A stretch of DNA of 64,000 nt, taken from assembly GCF_003952525.1 (NCBI RefSeq), contig NZ_CP034451.1, forward strand, positions 992,001 through 1,056,000. The letters run 5' to 3'. Within the stretch, counting starts at the first letter, position 1. Each line of letters begins with the position of its first letter. This DNA is from Mesorhizobium sp. M3A.F.Ca.ET.080.04.2.1. GTDB taxonomy: Bacteria > Pseudomonadota > Alphaproteobacteria > Rhizobiales > Rhizobiaceae. The notes under the pieces were generated by a model. It was not told the origin of the DNA. It did not search any database and was given only the letters and a program-made list of their open reading frames with translations. This document shows positions 52,190 through 62,066 of the stretch, piece by piece. The position numbers were made by a program, and so were the translations under genes.

Positions 52190-53041
52190 TTAGACGACCT
52201 TGCGCATCAGGGCCTCGAAGCCGTCGGCCAGATGAGCGGCGCCGGCCGCGAACATCTTCACCAGGTTTTTCGGTCGTCCCGGCGTCTTGTTGGCATCGAG
52301 CAGGACGGCCTTGCCCTCGTGCATGACGAAATCGAATTTTCCGTAGTCGAAGCCGAGCTCGCGTCGCCGCTCACGCATCTCATCGGGGACAGGCACAGGC
52401 TCGCGCCGGATGGTTTCGGATGCCTTGACCAGGCTGTTCGGCGATACATAGCGGGTGCAACGTTCGTGCTCTCCGCAAAAAACCCAGAAACGCGCCGCGA
52501 AGCCGTCGTGTTCTTTCTCCGGAATGAATTTTTCCACGACGAGATCATCGCGCCCGAAGATGCCGTCCGGAACCTCACCCAGGGACGCGTAAACCTCATA
52601 TGCCCGTTGGACCGGCACGTCCGGAAAAGGTGGCGATTTCCCCGCCCGCTTTGCTCGCCGATTCAGCAGCGTCTCCGGAATGCCCTGATTGTTGAGGTTG
52701 CTCTTGACGATCACGGGTCCTTGCCAGACCTCGCCGCTGCTTACCAGCGCCCCGCTGATCTTCCGTTTCGAAATGTCGGCCGCCCCGACATTGAGGCAGA
52801 ACGGAAAACTTCCCGCATAATCGAGGTAGTCCGCGGATGTCGTCGTCGCATCGACATGCAGGACAGCGATATCGGCGTCGTGCCTCTTCGACAGCCCCTG
52901 CTGAATCCGGATCGAATGGCCTCGGCTTTTCAATTGTCCCAGAATATCGAAAAGCAGATAGGGACTTCCCCTGCGCAGCAGGATGTCGCGCTTGCCCAGG
53001 AACTGGTCATGCTCATGCGTTATGACAATGATACGCGCCAC
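52190..53041 (-). CDS. ATP-grasp-like protein, unknown substrate
   Basis: 283 residues. The C-terminal part has ATP-grasp features: VIVKSNLNNQG, DDLVVEKFIPE and FDYGKFDFVMHEGKAVLLDANKTPG, the last with the Asp/Asn pair that binds Mg-ATP. The N-terminal half starts ARIIVITHEHDQFLGKRD and is Rossmann-like. ATP-grasp enzymes ligate a carboxylate to an amine or thiol; here the partners are unknown. The GTG at 53041 follows AGGG by eight bases; a GTG at 53062 is in frame. It is divergent from a methyltransferase gene across 88 bases, so the two may modify the same small molecule or peptide. Confidence 0.75.
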   Translation of the reverse strand: MARIIVITHEHDQFLGKRDILLRRGSPYLLFDILGQLKSRGHSIRIQQGLSKRHDADIAVLHVDATTTSADYLDYAGSFPFCLNVGAADISKRKISGALVSSGEVWQGPVIVKSNLNNQGIPETLLNRRAKRAGKSPPFPDVPVQRAYEVYASLGEVPDGIFGRDDLVVEKFIPEKEHDGFAARFWVFCGEHERCTRYVSPNSLVKASETIRREPVPVPDEMRERRRELGFDYGKFDFVMHEGKAVLLDANKTPGRPKNLVKMFAAGAAHLADGFEALMRKVV

Positions 53042-53129
53042 CAAGCCATCCCTCGTTTCCACCGCATTTACATTAAGCGGCTACTAGCGATTGAATCTAG
53101 AGTTTCCTTCCCGCGTCCGACGGATCTCC

Positions 53130-53933
53130 ATGACAACACACTGGGACAATTATCATCGCCATTGGAACTCGCTCGAAGCGCCCCTGCGGCCGACCCCGGA
53201 GACGGTCGGCATTTTCGAGCGCGAGCTCGACCCGGGCGAAGCGGACGTTCTTCTGCTGGGCGTCACTCCGGAACTGGCCGGCCTCGGCAGGACCATGCTG
53301 GCGGTCGACGGGTCAGCGGCGATGGTTTCGGGCGTATGGCCGGGCGATGACGCCCGCCGCAGGGCGATAACCGGGAATTGGCTGGACCTTCCGATCGCCA
53401 GCGCCAGCGTCGGCGCAGTCATCGGCGATGGGTGCTTGACCGTCGTCGGTTCCGCCCGCGCACGCCATGGCCTTTTCGGCGAAGTCGCCCGGGTGCTGAA
53501 GCCCGGCGGGCGGGCAGCGATCCGTGTTTTCGCCGGTCCAGAGACATTCGAGGATTTGCCAAGCATCAAGGCCCAGGCGCTCGCCGGCGAGATCGGGAAT
53601 TTCCACGCACTCAAATGGCGCATAGCGATGGCATGTGCAACGGACGATTGCGATCGCGCCATAGGTGTGCAGGCGATCCGTGACGCTTTCGACAATAACT
53701 TCCCGGACCGAGCAGCCCTTGCCGCGGCGTCGGGATGGAGCCTGTGCTCCATCGAAACAATCGATGTCTATGCGGGATCCGAAACGACCTATTGCTTCGC
53801 GACGCTGGCCATGCTGGTCGATGAGGCAAGAGACTGGTTCAGCGATGTGCGCGTCGTGCCGAGCGGCTCCTATCCGCTGGCCGAGCGTTGCCCGCTGCTG
53901 GTGCTGGGATCACCTTGCCAGGCGCTGCGATAG
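53130..53933 (+). CDS. Class I SAM-dependent methyltransferase
   Basis: 267 residues. Motif I is diverged (VLLLGVTPELAGLG instead of a Gly-rich loop), followed by the acidic residue in MLAVDGSAAMV, NWLDLPIASASVGAVIGDG and LFGEVARVLKPGGRAAIRVF, which are standard motif II-IV. The start MTTHWDNYHRHWNSLEAPLRP matches small methyltransferases often found near ATP-grasp genes. The ATG at 53130 has ATCTCC rather than a clear ribosome-binding site before it. It is divergent from the ATP-grasp-like gene. Target unknown. Confidence 0.78.
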   Translation: MTTHWDNYHRHWNSLEAPLRPTPETVGIFERELDPGEADVLLLGVTPELAGLGRTMLAVDGSAAMVSGVWPGDDARRRAITGNWLDLPIASASVGAVIGDGCLTVVGSARARHGLFGEVARVLKPGGRAAIRVFAGPETFEDLPSIKAQALAGEIGNFHALKWRIAMACATDDCDRAIGVQAIRDAFDNNFPDRAALAAASGWSLCSIETIDVYAGSETTYCFATLAMLVDEARDWFSDVRVVPSGSYPLAERCPLLVLGSPCQALR

Positions 53934-54020
53934 ACGGCGATGCGGCAGGGCGGACGGCACATTCCGCAGCCGGACGAGCGGACGGGAAAAATTTCGCGCG
54001 ATTGCCCCCTCCCGCGCGCC

Positions 54021-54049
54021 TTGACTCTGGCAGGCGGCCAGCCTATTTC
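54021..54049 (+). promoter_or_regulatory. Vegetative promoter of groESL
   Basis: TTGACT (54021-54026) and TATTTC (54044-54049) are 17 bases apart, matching housekeeping sigma-factor elements. The expected start of transcription falls next to the CIRCE element, as usual for HrcA-controlled groE operons. Confidence 0.75.
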
Positions 54050-54058
54050 AGCGCCACG

Positions 54059-54085
54059 TTAGCACTCGCCTTAGGTGAGTGCTAA
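54059..54085 (+). promoter_or_regulatory. CIRCE element (HrcA operator)
   Basis: TTAGCACTC (54059-54067), nine bases, then GAGTGCTAA (54077-54085): the exact consensus of the CIRCE inverted repeat bound by HrcA. It lies at the predicted transcription start of groESL and 62 bases before the groES start codon. Confidence 0.97.
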
Positions 54086-54147
54086 CTTATATCCGGCCTC
54101 GCCGGATGGAGGAACAGTTCTCACCGTTCTCATTCGAGGAAGAAAAC

Positions 54148-54444
54148 ATGGCAAAGTCCAAGTTCCGCCCGCTTCATGACCGCGTGGTCGTTCGCCGGGT
54201 CGAATCCGAATCCAAGACCGCCGGCGGGATCATCATCCCGGATACGGCGAAGGAGAAGCCGCAGGAAGGCGAGATCATCGCCGTGGGCTCCGGCGCCCGC
54301 GACGAAAGCGGCAAGCTCGTCCCGCTGGACGTCAAGGCCGGCGACCGCATCCTGTTCGGCAAGTGGTCGGGCACTGAAGTCAAGCTCAATGGCGAAGACC
54401 TTCTGATCATGAAGGAATCCGACATCATGGGCATCATCGGCTGA
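54148..54444 (+). CDS. groES: Co-chaperonin GroES
   Basis: Heptameric lid of the GroEL chaperonin, 98 residues. It has the GroES start [15 protein letters not shown], the mobile loop [21 protein letters not shown] and the roof-loop [31 protein letters not shown]. The ATG at 54148 follows GAGGAAGAAAAC. It is the first gene of the CIRCE-controlled operon, 69 bases before groEL. Confidence 0.98.
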   Translation: MAKSKFRPLHDRVVVRRVESESKTAGGIIIPDTAKEKPQEGEIIAVGSGARDESGKLVPLDVKAGDRILFGKWSGTEVKLNGEDLLIMKESDIMGIIG

Positions 54445-54474
54445 GCATCGGCCACACCATCAACTGAATCTTGA

Positions 54475-56317
<1,843 letters not shown>

Positions 56318-56343
56318 GGAAGTCCAACCCGCTGCGGATACGG

Positions 56344-56370
56344 AAGGGCGGCAGAGATGCCGCCCTTTTT
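56344..56370 (+). terminator. Rho-independent terminator of groESL
   Basis: AAGGGCGGCA (56344-56353) and TGCCGCCCTT (56358-56367) form a perfect 10-bp stem with a GAGA loop, followed by a run of T. It is 178 bases past the groEL stop, beyond the tandem repeats, and just before the convergent LysE gene. Confidence 0.93.
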
Positions 56371-56391
56371 CGTGCCGCCCGGACAGCCCGC

Positions 56392-57003
56392 TTACCTGTC
56401 GGTCAGTGCCAGCTTGGCGCCAAGCATGACGAAGGCGCCGGCGAAGGTCCGGCGCATCCAGGTCAGCACCTTCGGGCGCGACACGACATGGCTGCGGACC
56501 GCAGCGGCGAACACGCCGTAGCCGGCAAAGACCAGGAAGGTCATCAGCATGAAGACGCCGCTGAGCTCCAGCATCTTCGCAAAAGCGTGCGGCTCGGTGG
56601 TGCTGACGAATTGCGGCAGGAAAGCAAAGAAGAAGATCGACAGCTTCGGGTTCAGGATGTTGATCAAGATGCCGGAGGTAATCACCTTGCCCGATGAGCG
56701 CGGCGCGGCCCTTTCGTCAACGCTCAAGCCGCCCTTCTCCTTCAGCGTGTTCCAGGCTATGTAGAGCAGATAGGCGACACCCAGATATTTCAGCGTCTCG
56801 AAGGCGACGGCGCTTGTGTGCAGCACGGCGGCGAGACCGGTGATGGCTGCGGCCATATGCGGAATGATGCCCAGCGTGCAGGCGAAGGCGGCGATGATCG
56901 AGGCTCGCGCGCCGCGCGAGAGACCGGCGCTGAGCGTGTAAAGAACGCCGGTACCGGGCGAAGCCACGATAATCAGCGACGTCAACAGGAATTCGATGCT
57001 CAA
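56392..57003 (-). CDS. LysE/RhtB family amino-acid exporter, copy 2
   Basis: Inner-membrane exporter, 203 residues with about six helices. It contains the LysE signature as IIVASPGTGVLYTLSAGLSRGARAS, in which the usual PGPN is PGTG, and ILINILNPKLSIFFFAFLPQFV in the middle. The TTG at 57003 is chosen because GGAGG lies five bases upstream and the length fits the family; the frame opens at 57060. It converges on groESL. It is only distantly similar to the LysE gene at 19.9-20.6 kb. Confidence 0.87.
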   Translation of the reverse strand: MSIEFLLTSLIIVASPGTGVLYTLSAGLSRGARASIIAAFACTLGIIPHMAAAITGLAAVLHTSAVAFETLKYLGVAYLLYIAWNTLKEKGGLSVDERAAPRSSGKVITSGILINILNPKLSIFFFAFLPQFVSTTEPHAFAKMLELSGVFMLMTFLVFAGYGVFAAAVRSHVVSRPKVLTWMRRTFAGAFVMLGAKLALTDR

Positions 57004-57211
57004 AGTATCCTCCACTGCCCTGCCCGCGCGCAACGTATCGGGGCTGATGGCGACGCACAAGCGCGGGCAAGACAGTGCGGCGTAGGAACGGAGAAGCCGA
57101 GCGTCCTACGCTTTCTTGTCGGATTTGATGCGCATGTCGTCGGCGCCGGGAGGCTGCCGGACAAGCGGACAGTCGCGCGAGGTGCAGACCGAAAGTGTCC
57201 GCGCCAGGGAT

Positions 57212-57370
57212 CTAGCCAGCCAAGGCGCGGACGATGGCGAAGCCCGCGCCGATCGCAAGCCCGGTGGCGAGGCCTTCAGCAATGCGAATGGCGAAGGCGC
57301 CGTAACGGCTCCGTAGCGTGGGCCGCGGGGCTTGCAGGAGGCGGGAAAGCTCATCGAGTGCCGTGTCCAT
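57212..57370 (-). CDS. Small membrane protein candidate (52 residues)
   Basis: Short frame starting MDTALDELSRLLQAPRPTLR and ending in a hydrophobic helix (AEGLATGLAIGAGFAIVRAL). Codon use is GC3-rich, as in the neighbours, and the layout of a charged head plus one membrane helix is typical of small rhizobial proteins. There is no strong ribosome-binding site, and the function is unknown. It lies between the second LysE gene and the cysteine-cluster gene on the same strand. Confidence 0.45.
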   Translation of the reverse strand: MDTALDELSRLLQAPRPTLRSRYGAFAIRIAEGLATGLAIGAGFAIVRALAG

Positions 57371-57447
57371 GGTCGGAGTCTAGATCGGAACACGGCCGAT
57401 GTGAATCCCCACCCTCATGGCGTCTTCGCACCAGTTCTTAGCGACTG

Positions 57448-57807
57448 CTAATCCAGGGAGAGGCCGATAGACCGCGGCACTGGCGGAGCTACAAGGGGCA
57501 GCCCATATGCCGCCCTCGCCATCAAGCAGTCGCCGCCACCAGGCATGCAGGCGCGGCAGACATGCGGGCGCGCTTCGTAGACCGTGCAGGCCACCTGCTT
57601 GCCGACATCGCCGCGAAGTGCGGCGCAGCGGCCGCCCTCGCAGCGCATGCCGGACTGGTCGGCGGCGACGAGCTTCTCAGGGATGCGCTCCAATTCGGCG
57701 TCCTCCTCCGTCGAGAAGCGCGGCCAATCGGCAGCATAGGCGCAGCAGGCGCCGCAGCTCCGGCAATCAAAGGCGGCAAAATGGTCGTGCGGCAAGGCAA
57801 TCCTCAT
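57448..57807 (-). CDS. YkgJ family cysteine-cluster protein
   Basis: 119 residues with the N-terminal cluster FDCRSCGACC (Cys 15, 18, 21, 22) and further Cys at 56, 61, 74, 84, 87 and 94, fitting the zinc- or iron-sulphur-binding YkgJ/CxxCxxCC family of unknown function. The ATG at 57807 gives MRIALPHDHFAAFDC. The frame extends to 58284 but that part overlaps the terminator and the next gene. Monocistronic; the bidirectional terminator at 57951-57997 separates it from the SRPBCC gene. Confidence 0.85.
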   Translation of the reverse strand: MRIALPHDHFAAFDCRSCGACCAYAADWPRFSTEEDAELERIPEKLVAADQSGMRCEGGRCAALRGDVGKQVACTVYEARPHVCRACMPGGGDCLMARAAYGLPLVAPPVPRSIGLSLD

Positions 57808-57950
57808 GTTGCGCGTGCCTCTAGCACGACCCGAGGAATGCACCCATGGCGGCCGCACAATTTTTTTCATTTTGCCGGGAACCTTTTCGCCGGCCCGCGA
57901 TTTTATATCGGTCGTCAGCAGTTCATGAGAAATCGAGAAAGGTTGATGAC

Positions 57951-57997
57951 AAAAGACGCCTCCCGCGCCGTAAAAAGCGCGAGAGGCGTTTTCTTTT
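57951..57997. terminator. Bidirectional terminator hairpin
   Basis: ACGCCTC (57956-57962) with GAGGCGT (57983-57989) and GCGC (57965-57968) with GCGC (57977-57980) form a stem with one internal loop. TTTTCTTTT follows on the plus strand and CTTTTG on the minus strand. It lies just past the stop of the SRPBCC-YCII gene (minus strand), whose transcript it should end. Confidence 0.82.
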
Positions 57998-58004
57998 GCA
58001 GCCC

Positions 58005-58784
58005 TCACATGATCACGCTCATCATGGGCAGCACCTCGTAGCGGAAGCCGCGGCCTGACCGAAGGACGGGATCGCCGTCGGTCACAGCTCGCGCCTCGGC
58101 CTCGGTGGCGACACGCAATATGCAGAGCCCCCAGGGACCCGCCGGATCGGCGACGGGGCCGGCAATCATCATCGTGCCGTGGCGCAGCTGACTGCGCAGA
58201 TAGTCGGCGTGGTCGCCCATCAGCGCCCTCTCTTCCTCGGTCATGGTGAAGGCGAAATCCGGCCGCGGCGGGATCAGCCGGCAATGAAACACGGCCGGCG
58301 CATTGCGCCCTGCTTCTGCGGCGAGGAACCCGCCGAGCCAGCCAAGAACGCGCTCCCAGCCGGAACCGTGGCTGCGGCAGGACTCCTGGCGCGGGCCGAA
58401 GCCGTCATGGCGCAGGGTCAGCCGCGTGCCCTCCTCCACCGCCTCCAGCGTGTAGGTGACGGTGGTGACGTTGTCGCCGTCCCACGGCGCCTTCCAGGTC
58501 ATCACCAGCCGGTGCGGCGGCTCGACCTCGAGATATTCGCCTCCAACATGAAAATCCTGGCCGTCGGCGCTCTTGCCTTCCGAGCGCCAGGCGCCGCCCG
58601 GCCGGAGATCGGCGGTGTGCTTCGTCGTGCGGTACATGTCGTCCGCGCCCCACCAGAGCGGGATCTGGTCATCGGCGGTGATCGCGCGGAAGACCCGCTC
58701 GGGCGGCACCGCGATCGTCACGGTGGCAAGAATAGTACCGGCCGAAACGTCGGCGATCGCACGCGGTCTGTCATTGCTGGCCAT
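58005..58784 (-). CDS. SRPBCC (AHSA1) - YCII fusion protein
   Basis: 259 residues. The N-terminal ~155 form an AHSA1/SRPBCC ligand-binding domain (ILATVTIAVPPERVFRAIT, WWGADDMYRT, GGEYLEVEPPHRLVMTWK, TLRHDGFG). The C-terminal ~95 are a YCII-related domain (MGDHADYLRSQLRHGTMMIAGPVADPAGPWGLCILRV), a ferredoxin-like fold with a His/Asp pair. The two occur separately in most genomes; the fusion links them to one ligand. Its ATG overlaps the stop of the arsR gene, so the two are coupled. The function is unknown. Confidence 0.87.
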   Translation of the reverse strand: MASNDRPRAIADVSAGTILATVTIAVPPERVFRAITADDQIPLWWGADDMYRTTKHTADLRPGGAWRSEGKSADGQDFHVGGEYLEVEPPHRLVMTWKAPWDGDNVTTVTYTLEAVEEGTRLTLRHDGFGPRQESCRSHGSGWERVLGWLGGFLAAEAGRNAPAVFHCRLIPPRPDFAFTMTEEERALMGDHADYLRSQLRHGTMMIAGPVADPAGPWGLCILRVATEAEARAVTDGDPVLRSGRGFRYEVLPMMSVIM

Positions 58785-59119
58785 CAGTCGTCCTCCAAAT
58801 CGGCGCGCTCCAGATAGGATTTGAGATTGCCGAGGCTCTGCTGCCAGAAGTCGCGGTAAGGCAGGATCCAGTCGGCAACGTCCTTCAGTTCCGCCGGCTC
58901 CAGCCGGTAGACGCGTTCGCGACCCTGCCGCTGCTCGGAAACGACGTTGAGTTCTCGCAAGATCCTGAGATGCTTGGAAATGGCCGGCCGGCTCTGTGAG
59001 AAGGCGGACGCCAGCTCGTTGACCGGCGCCGGCCCCTTTCGCAAGCGGTCGAGGATGGCGCGCCGCGTCGGATCGGCAATGGCGCGAAAGACGGAACGGT
59101 CGGGATCAGCCTGCGGCAT
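58784..59119 (-). CDS. ArsR-family transcriptional regulator
   Basis: 111-residue winged-helix regulator: RAIADPTRRAILDRLRKGPAPVNELASAFSQSRPAISKHLRILRELNVVSEQRQGRERVYRLEPAEL. It lacks the Cys residues of metal-sensing ArsR proteins and belongs to the group paired with AHSA1 genes, so the inducer is probably an organic ligand. The ATG at 59119 overlaps a 30-base palindrome and no ribosome-binding site precedes it, so the transcript may be leaderless. Stop overlaps the start of the SRPBCC-YCII gene. Confidence 0.9.
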   Translation of the reverse strand: MPQADPDRSVFRAIADPTRRAILDRLRKGPAPVNELASAFSQSRPAISKHLRILRELNVVSEQRQGRERVYRLEPAELKDVADWILPYRDFWQQSLGNLKSYLERADLEDD

Positions 59120-59147
59120 AATGCGTATCCATTTGGTTACGTATTAT
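59118..59147. promoter_or_regulatory. Candidate ArsR operator overlapping the arsR start codon
   Basis: ATAATGCGTATCCAT (59118-59132) and the complement of TTGGTTACGTATTAT (59133-59147) agree at 12 of 15 positions. The left arm includes two bases of the start codon. The position fits autorepression by blocking the promoter of an operon with little or no leader. Confidence 0.65.
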
Positions 59148-59286
59148 GCCGAAAAGTGCCCCCGGTCAATTCTTCCCAGGCGATGATCCAACACACCAGA
59201 ATTCGGCGATTGTCCGGCCCAGCCTTCAGCTAGGCGGCGTGAGGCATGTTCCAGGTTCGTCGCTGGAAGCCTCGCGCGGCCGTTTG

Positions 59287-59946
59287 CTAGTCCTGCTCGT
59301 GCGGCCCGGGCTCCGGCCAAGGCTCCTTGGCCGCCTCGGCATACCAGTGCCGCATCGCCGGCGTTGCCAGCACGGCATCGACGTAGGCCCGGGTGACGGG
59401 CGCGAGCTCGCCGCCATAGGTGTCGAAGCGGGTGACGATCGGAGCGTACATGGCATCGGCCGCTGTGAAATGGCCGAACAGGAACGGACCGTCCTTGCCA
59501 TATTGGTCGCGGCACTCGCGCCAGATCGTCTCGATTCTTGCCCGCTGCACCTCGCCCTCGGCGTCGAGTGGCTTGTGGGATTTCGGCCGGCGCAGGTTCA
59601 TCGGCCAGCCGTAGCGCACCTCGCGAAAGCCGGAATGCATCTCTGTCGCCACCGAACGGGCCAAGGCGCGGGCGCCGAGCTCTTCCGGCCAAAGCCTTTT
59701 CTGCGGAAACAAGTCGGCAAGATATTCAAGTATCGCAAGGGTTTCCCAGACAATCCTGCCATTGTGGTCGAGCACGGGAACCAGCCCGGTCGGCGACACC
59801 TTGGCAAGGTTGGCCGCGGTCTCGGGCGTGCGCAGGCGCACGAAGCTCTCTTGAAAGGGAATCTCCAGATGCCTCATCGCTACCCATGGCCTGAGCGACC
59901 AGGATGAGAAGCACTTGTTGCCGATGTAAAGGGTGAATTCCGCCAA
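59287..59946 (-). CDS. Glutathione S-transferase family protein
   Basis: 219 residues. The N-terminal thioredoxin-like domain has LYIGNKCFSSWSLRPWVAMR, where Ser residues near the start are the usual catalytic type, and SPTGLVPVLDHNGRIVWETLAILEYLAD with the cis-Pro motif VPVL. The C-terminal helical domain contains FGHFTAADAMYAPIVTRFDTY, the N-capping box of the family. Substrate unknown. Monocistronic; the ~140 bases to the CsbD gene on the other strand show no gene. Confidence 0.93.
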   Translation of the reverse strand: MAEFTLYIGNKCFSSWSLRPWVAMRHLEIPFQESFVRLRTPETAANLAKVSPTGLVPVLDHNGRIVWETLAILEYLADLFPQKRLWPEELGARALARSVATEMHSGFREVRYGWPMNLRRPKSHKPLDAEGEVQRARIETIWRECRDQYGKDGPFLFGHFTAADAMYAPIVTRFDTYGGELAPVTRAYVDAVLATPAMRHWYAEAAKEPWPEPGPHEQD

Positions 59947-60087
59947 GATGGTTCCCCGGATTCAGCTTTGTGCGATCGCATAGCGAAGCAGACCAGGATG
60001 CGCCGGCCCGTTGGCCCGGCCCCGGCAGGAACCGCGAACCACACCAGCCCGTTTCTCTCGCGGATTGGATCTCCCGGAGACACGGAG

Positions 60088-60267
60088 ATGGTGAACATAG
60101 ATCAGGTTGCGGGCCTCGCCAAGCAGATCAGAGGCTCCATCCGGCAAGCCGTAGGCAGGGCTACGGGAAATCGCCGGATGCAGATCAAGGGTATGGCGGA
60201 TACGGCCACAGGCAAGGTGCAGAAGGCCTGTGGCGACATGAAGGCCATGTGCAAAAAGGCGATGTGA
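60088..60267 (+). CDS. CsbD-like small stress protein
   Basis: 59 residues, mostly helical and basic, with the CsbD-type pattern of a Gly-rich helix pair: VAGLAKQIRGSIRQAVGRATG and GMADTATGKVQKACG. Unusually it has two Cys and two Met near its end (ACGDMKAMCKKAM), which typical CsbD proteins lack. GGAGACACGGAG precedes the ATG; the open frame starts earlier but without a ribosome-binding site. CsbD proteins are often stress-induced; function unknown. Confidence 0.75.
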   Translation: MVNIDQVAGLAKQIRGSIRQAVGRATGNRRMQIKGMADTATGKVQKACGDMKAMCKKAM

Positions 60268-60284
60268 TTGGCGGCCCGTCGCGG

Positions 60285-61433
60285 TCACGTCTCAAGCGCC
60301 TTCGCAAAGGCATTGGTGAAGACGATCTCGCCGTGATCGCCGGTGGCCTCGCCAAGCACCACGTCCAGATTGTCATTGGTCACCCGAGCCAGCGCGAAGC
60401 CACCCAAATAGGCGGCTTTCGGCTTGACCAGGTTCAGCCCATCGCGCTGGTAGATCATCGGCACCTCGTGCTGATGGCCGTGGAAGACGGCCACGACATT
60501 GTAGCCCTTGAGCACGCCAAGCAGCGCATGGCGGTCGCCGTCGCTCCACCAATGCGGCGCACCGCTTCCCTCATCACTAAAAGTGCGCTTTGCCGGATCC
60601 CAGCGCTCGATCGAGAAGGTGTCCCAGCCATAGTGCTGGAACAGGATCACTGGGCGCCCGTCGGCAGCATAGGTGGCAAGGTCCTGCTTCAGCCAGGGCA
60701 GGCCGCTCGGCGCGCCATGGCCGGTGTCGCCGGCAAAGCGATGCGTCTGGACCAGATGCAGGCCGCCCCAGTCCCAGGAGTAGCAGTCGGTGTCGATATC
60801 ATAGTTCGTCGCCGGCACCGGCGGCTTGAAGAAAACGCCCGGGCGGTGGTTGACCTCGACATAGTCTCGCAATTCGCGCCGATACCAGTCGATATGCGGC
60901 GGCGAGCCGTTCTGGTCGAGATCGTGGTTGCCGAGCCCGACATAGACCGGCATGTGGACGCGATCAGGCCCGATGCCCTGCTGATAGCGCTGGCTGAACT
61001 GGAGAAGCTGCGTGCCCTCGCTGGGCTCCGTGACCTGGCCGCCGCCGTCGTCGGTGATGTCGCCGCCGGTGACGAGGCCGAGCGGCGTGCCGATGCGGGC
61101 GCCGGCCGAATGCAGGCCAGTGGCGACACCGTTGATCTCGGCCGGCCATTGCTTGTCGGCGAGCGCGTTCAACGCGGCGACGTTGCGGAGCAGCGCGGCA
61201 TCGGTCTTGCCTTCCTGCAGGCAATTGGGGCTGAGCCCACTCGCCATGCGGCAGGCGTGGATGTCGGCGATAAACAGGAAGGTGGCATCGATCGGCTGGA
61301 TGGCGCGTCCGGCCTGGCCAAGGGCGGCGCGCGGCGCTGCGCACAGGGCCGCAAGGCTTCCCATCTGTGAGAGGAAAGCGCGGCGCGAGACGGTTGCTGG
61401 CGAGCGGCGGTTCATCGTCGCGCGATTGAACAT
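60285..61433 (-). CDS. Tat-type metallophosphoesterase
   Basis: 382 residues with a twin-arginine signal (SRRAFLSQMGSLAALCAAP) for export of a folded enzyme. The calcineurin-like motifs are in order: ADIHACR, GGDITDDGG, GLGNHDLDQNG, FQHYG and FHGHQHE, giving a dinuclear metal site. It hydrolyses phosphate esters, perhaps nucleotides, in the periplasm. The ATG at 61433 is used; an ATG at 61415 would start MNRRSPATVSRRAFL and is equally plausible. It converges with the CsbD gene with 17 bases between. Confidence 0.88.
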   Translation of the reverse strand: MFNRATMNRRSPATVSRRAFLSQMGSLAALCAAPRAALGQAGRAIQPIDATFLFIADIHACRMASGLSPNCLQEGKTDAALLRNVAALNALADKQWPAEINGVATGLHSAGARIGTPLGLVTGGDITDDGGGQVTEPSEGTQLLQFSQRYQQGIGPDRVHMPVYVGLGNHDLDQNGSPPHIDWYRRELRDYVEVNHRPGVFFKPPVPATNYDIDTDCYSWDWGGLHLVQTHRFAGDTGHGAPSGLPWLKQDLATYAADGRPVILFQHYGWDTFSIERWDPAKRTFSDEGSGAPHWWSDGDRHALLGVLKGYNVVAVFHGHQHEVPMIYQRDGLNLVKPKAAYLGGFALARVTNDNLDVVLGEATGDHGEIVFTNAFAKALET

Positions 61434-61496
61434 TCTCGGCGTCGTTTCGTCTAGTTGCTGCTCGGCAGACTTTTCACGCCGACAAACTGGAGTGGT

Positions 61497-61826
61497 TCAG
61501 TCTGGAGTTTCTCGGAGCTTTCTCAATACCCGCGTGGCTGCGATCACCGTCCCAAATGCCAATGCGGCAATGACAGCAGCAAGTGGCGTCATGCCAATCG
61601 TCAGGTGAGCCAATGCTCCGACAGCAAAGCTGATCGATTTCAGCCAACTGGGCAGGGATTGGCCGACCTGACTTTCGAGGATTACCTCGCCACCGAACAA
61701 CAGGGCCAATTGAATGACAAACAGCCAGAATAGAGCTGCAAAGAATCCAAATTTTCTGCCAAAAAACACTCGTTCAAAGCCATACGGGATGGCGACCGCT
61801 ACAAAAGATACGACCAGAAAGCGCAT
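61497..61826 (-). CDS. Hypothetical three-helix membrane protein
   Basis: 109 residues. The start MRFLVVSFVAVAIPYGFERV is hydrophobic, followed by FGFFAALFWLFVIQLALLFG and a C-terminal pair (LTIGMTPLAAVIAALAFGTV) then a basic end. No family recognised. Composition is lower in GC (about half) than the neighbours and there is no clear ribosome-binding site before the ATG, so it may be of outside origin or not expressed. The ~240 bases upstream to the next gene show nothing further. Confidence 0.55.
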   Translation of the reverse strand: MRFLVVSFVAVAIPYGFERVFFGRKFGFFAALFWLFVIQLALLFGGEVILESQVGQSLPSWLKSISFAVGALAHLTIGMTPLAAVIAALAFGTVIAATRVLRKLRETPD

Positions 61827-62066
61827 ATGAACGAATTAGCATGGCGCGGCCGAATGTCATACCAGACGCGATTGTATTTTCCCCATCGGCGCCTGCCCCT
61901 GCGCGCTCTTGCAAGTTCTTAGGATATTCCCGGGTAGCGGTTCTCTGCTGGGAATTGCACGAATCAGATCAGAGCGGGTCAGCAATCATCGGAAGCTGAA
62001 TCTCCTAGGTCGACAGTCCGGTCGCGCTCTGGCATTGCTCCCACAGCCATGCGGAAAGGGGACGCC

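Noticed and set aside
57106..57393. 95-residue minus-strand frame overlapping the 52-residue candidate
   Set aside because: Ser/Arg/Pro-rich translation typical of out-of-frame reading; the overlapping 52-residue frame has a membrane helix and better codon use.
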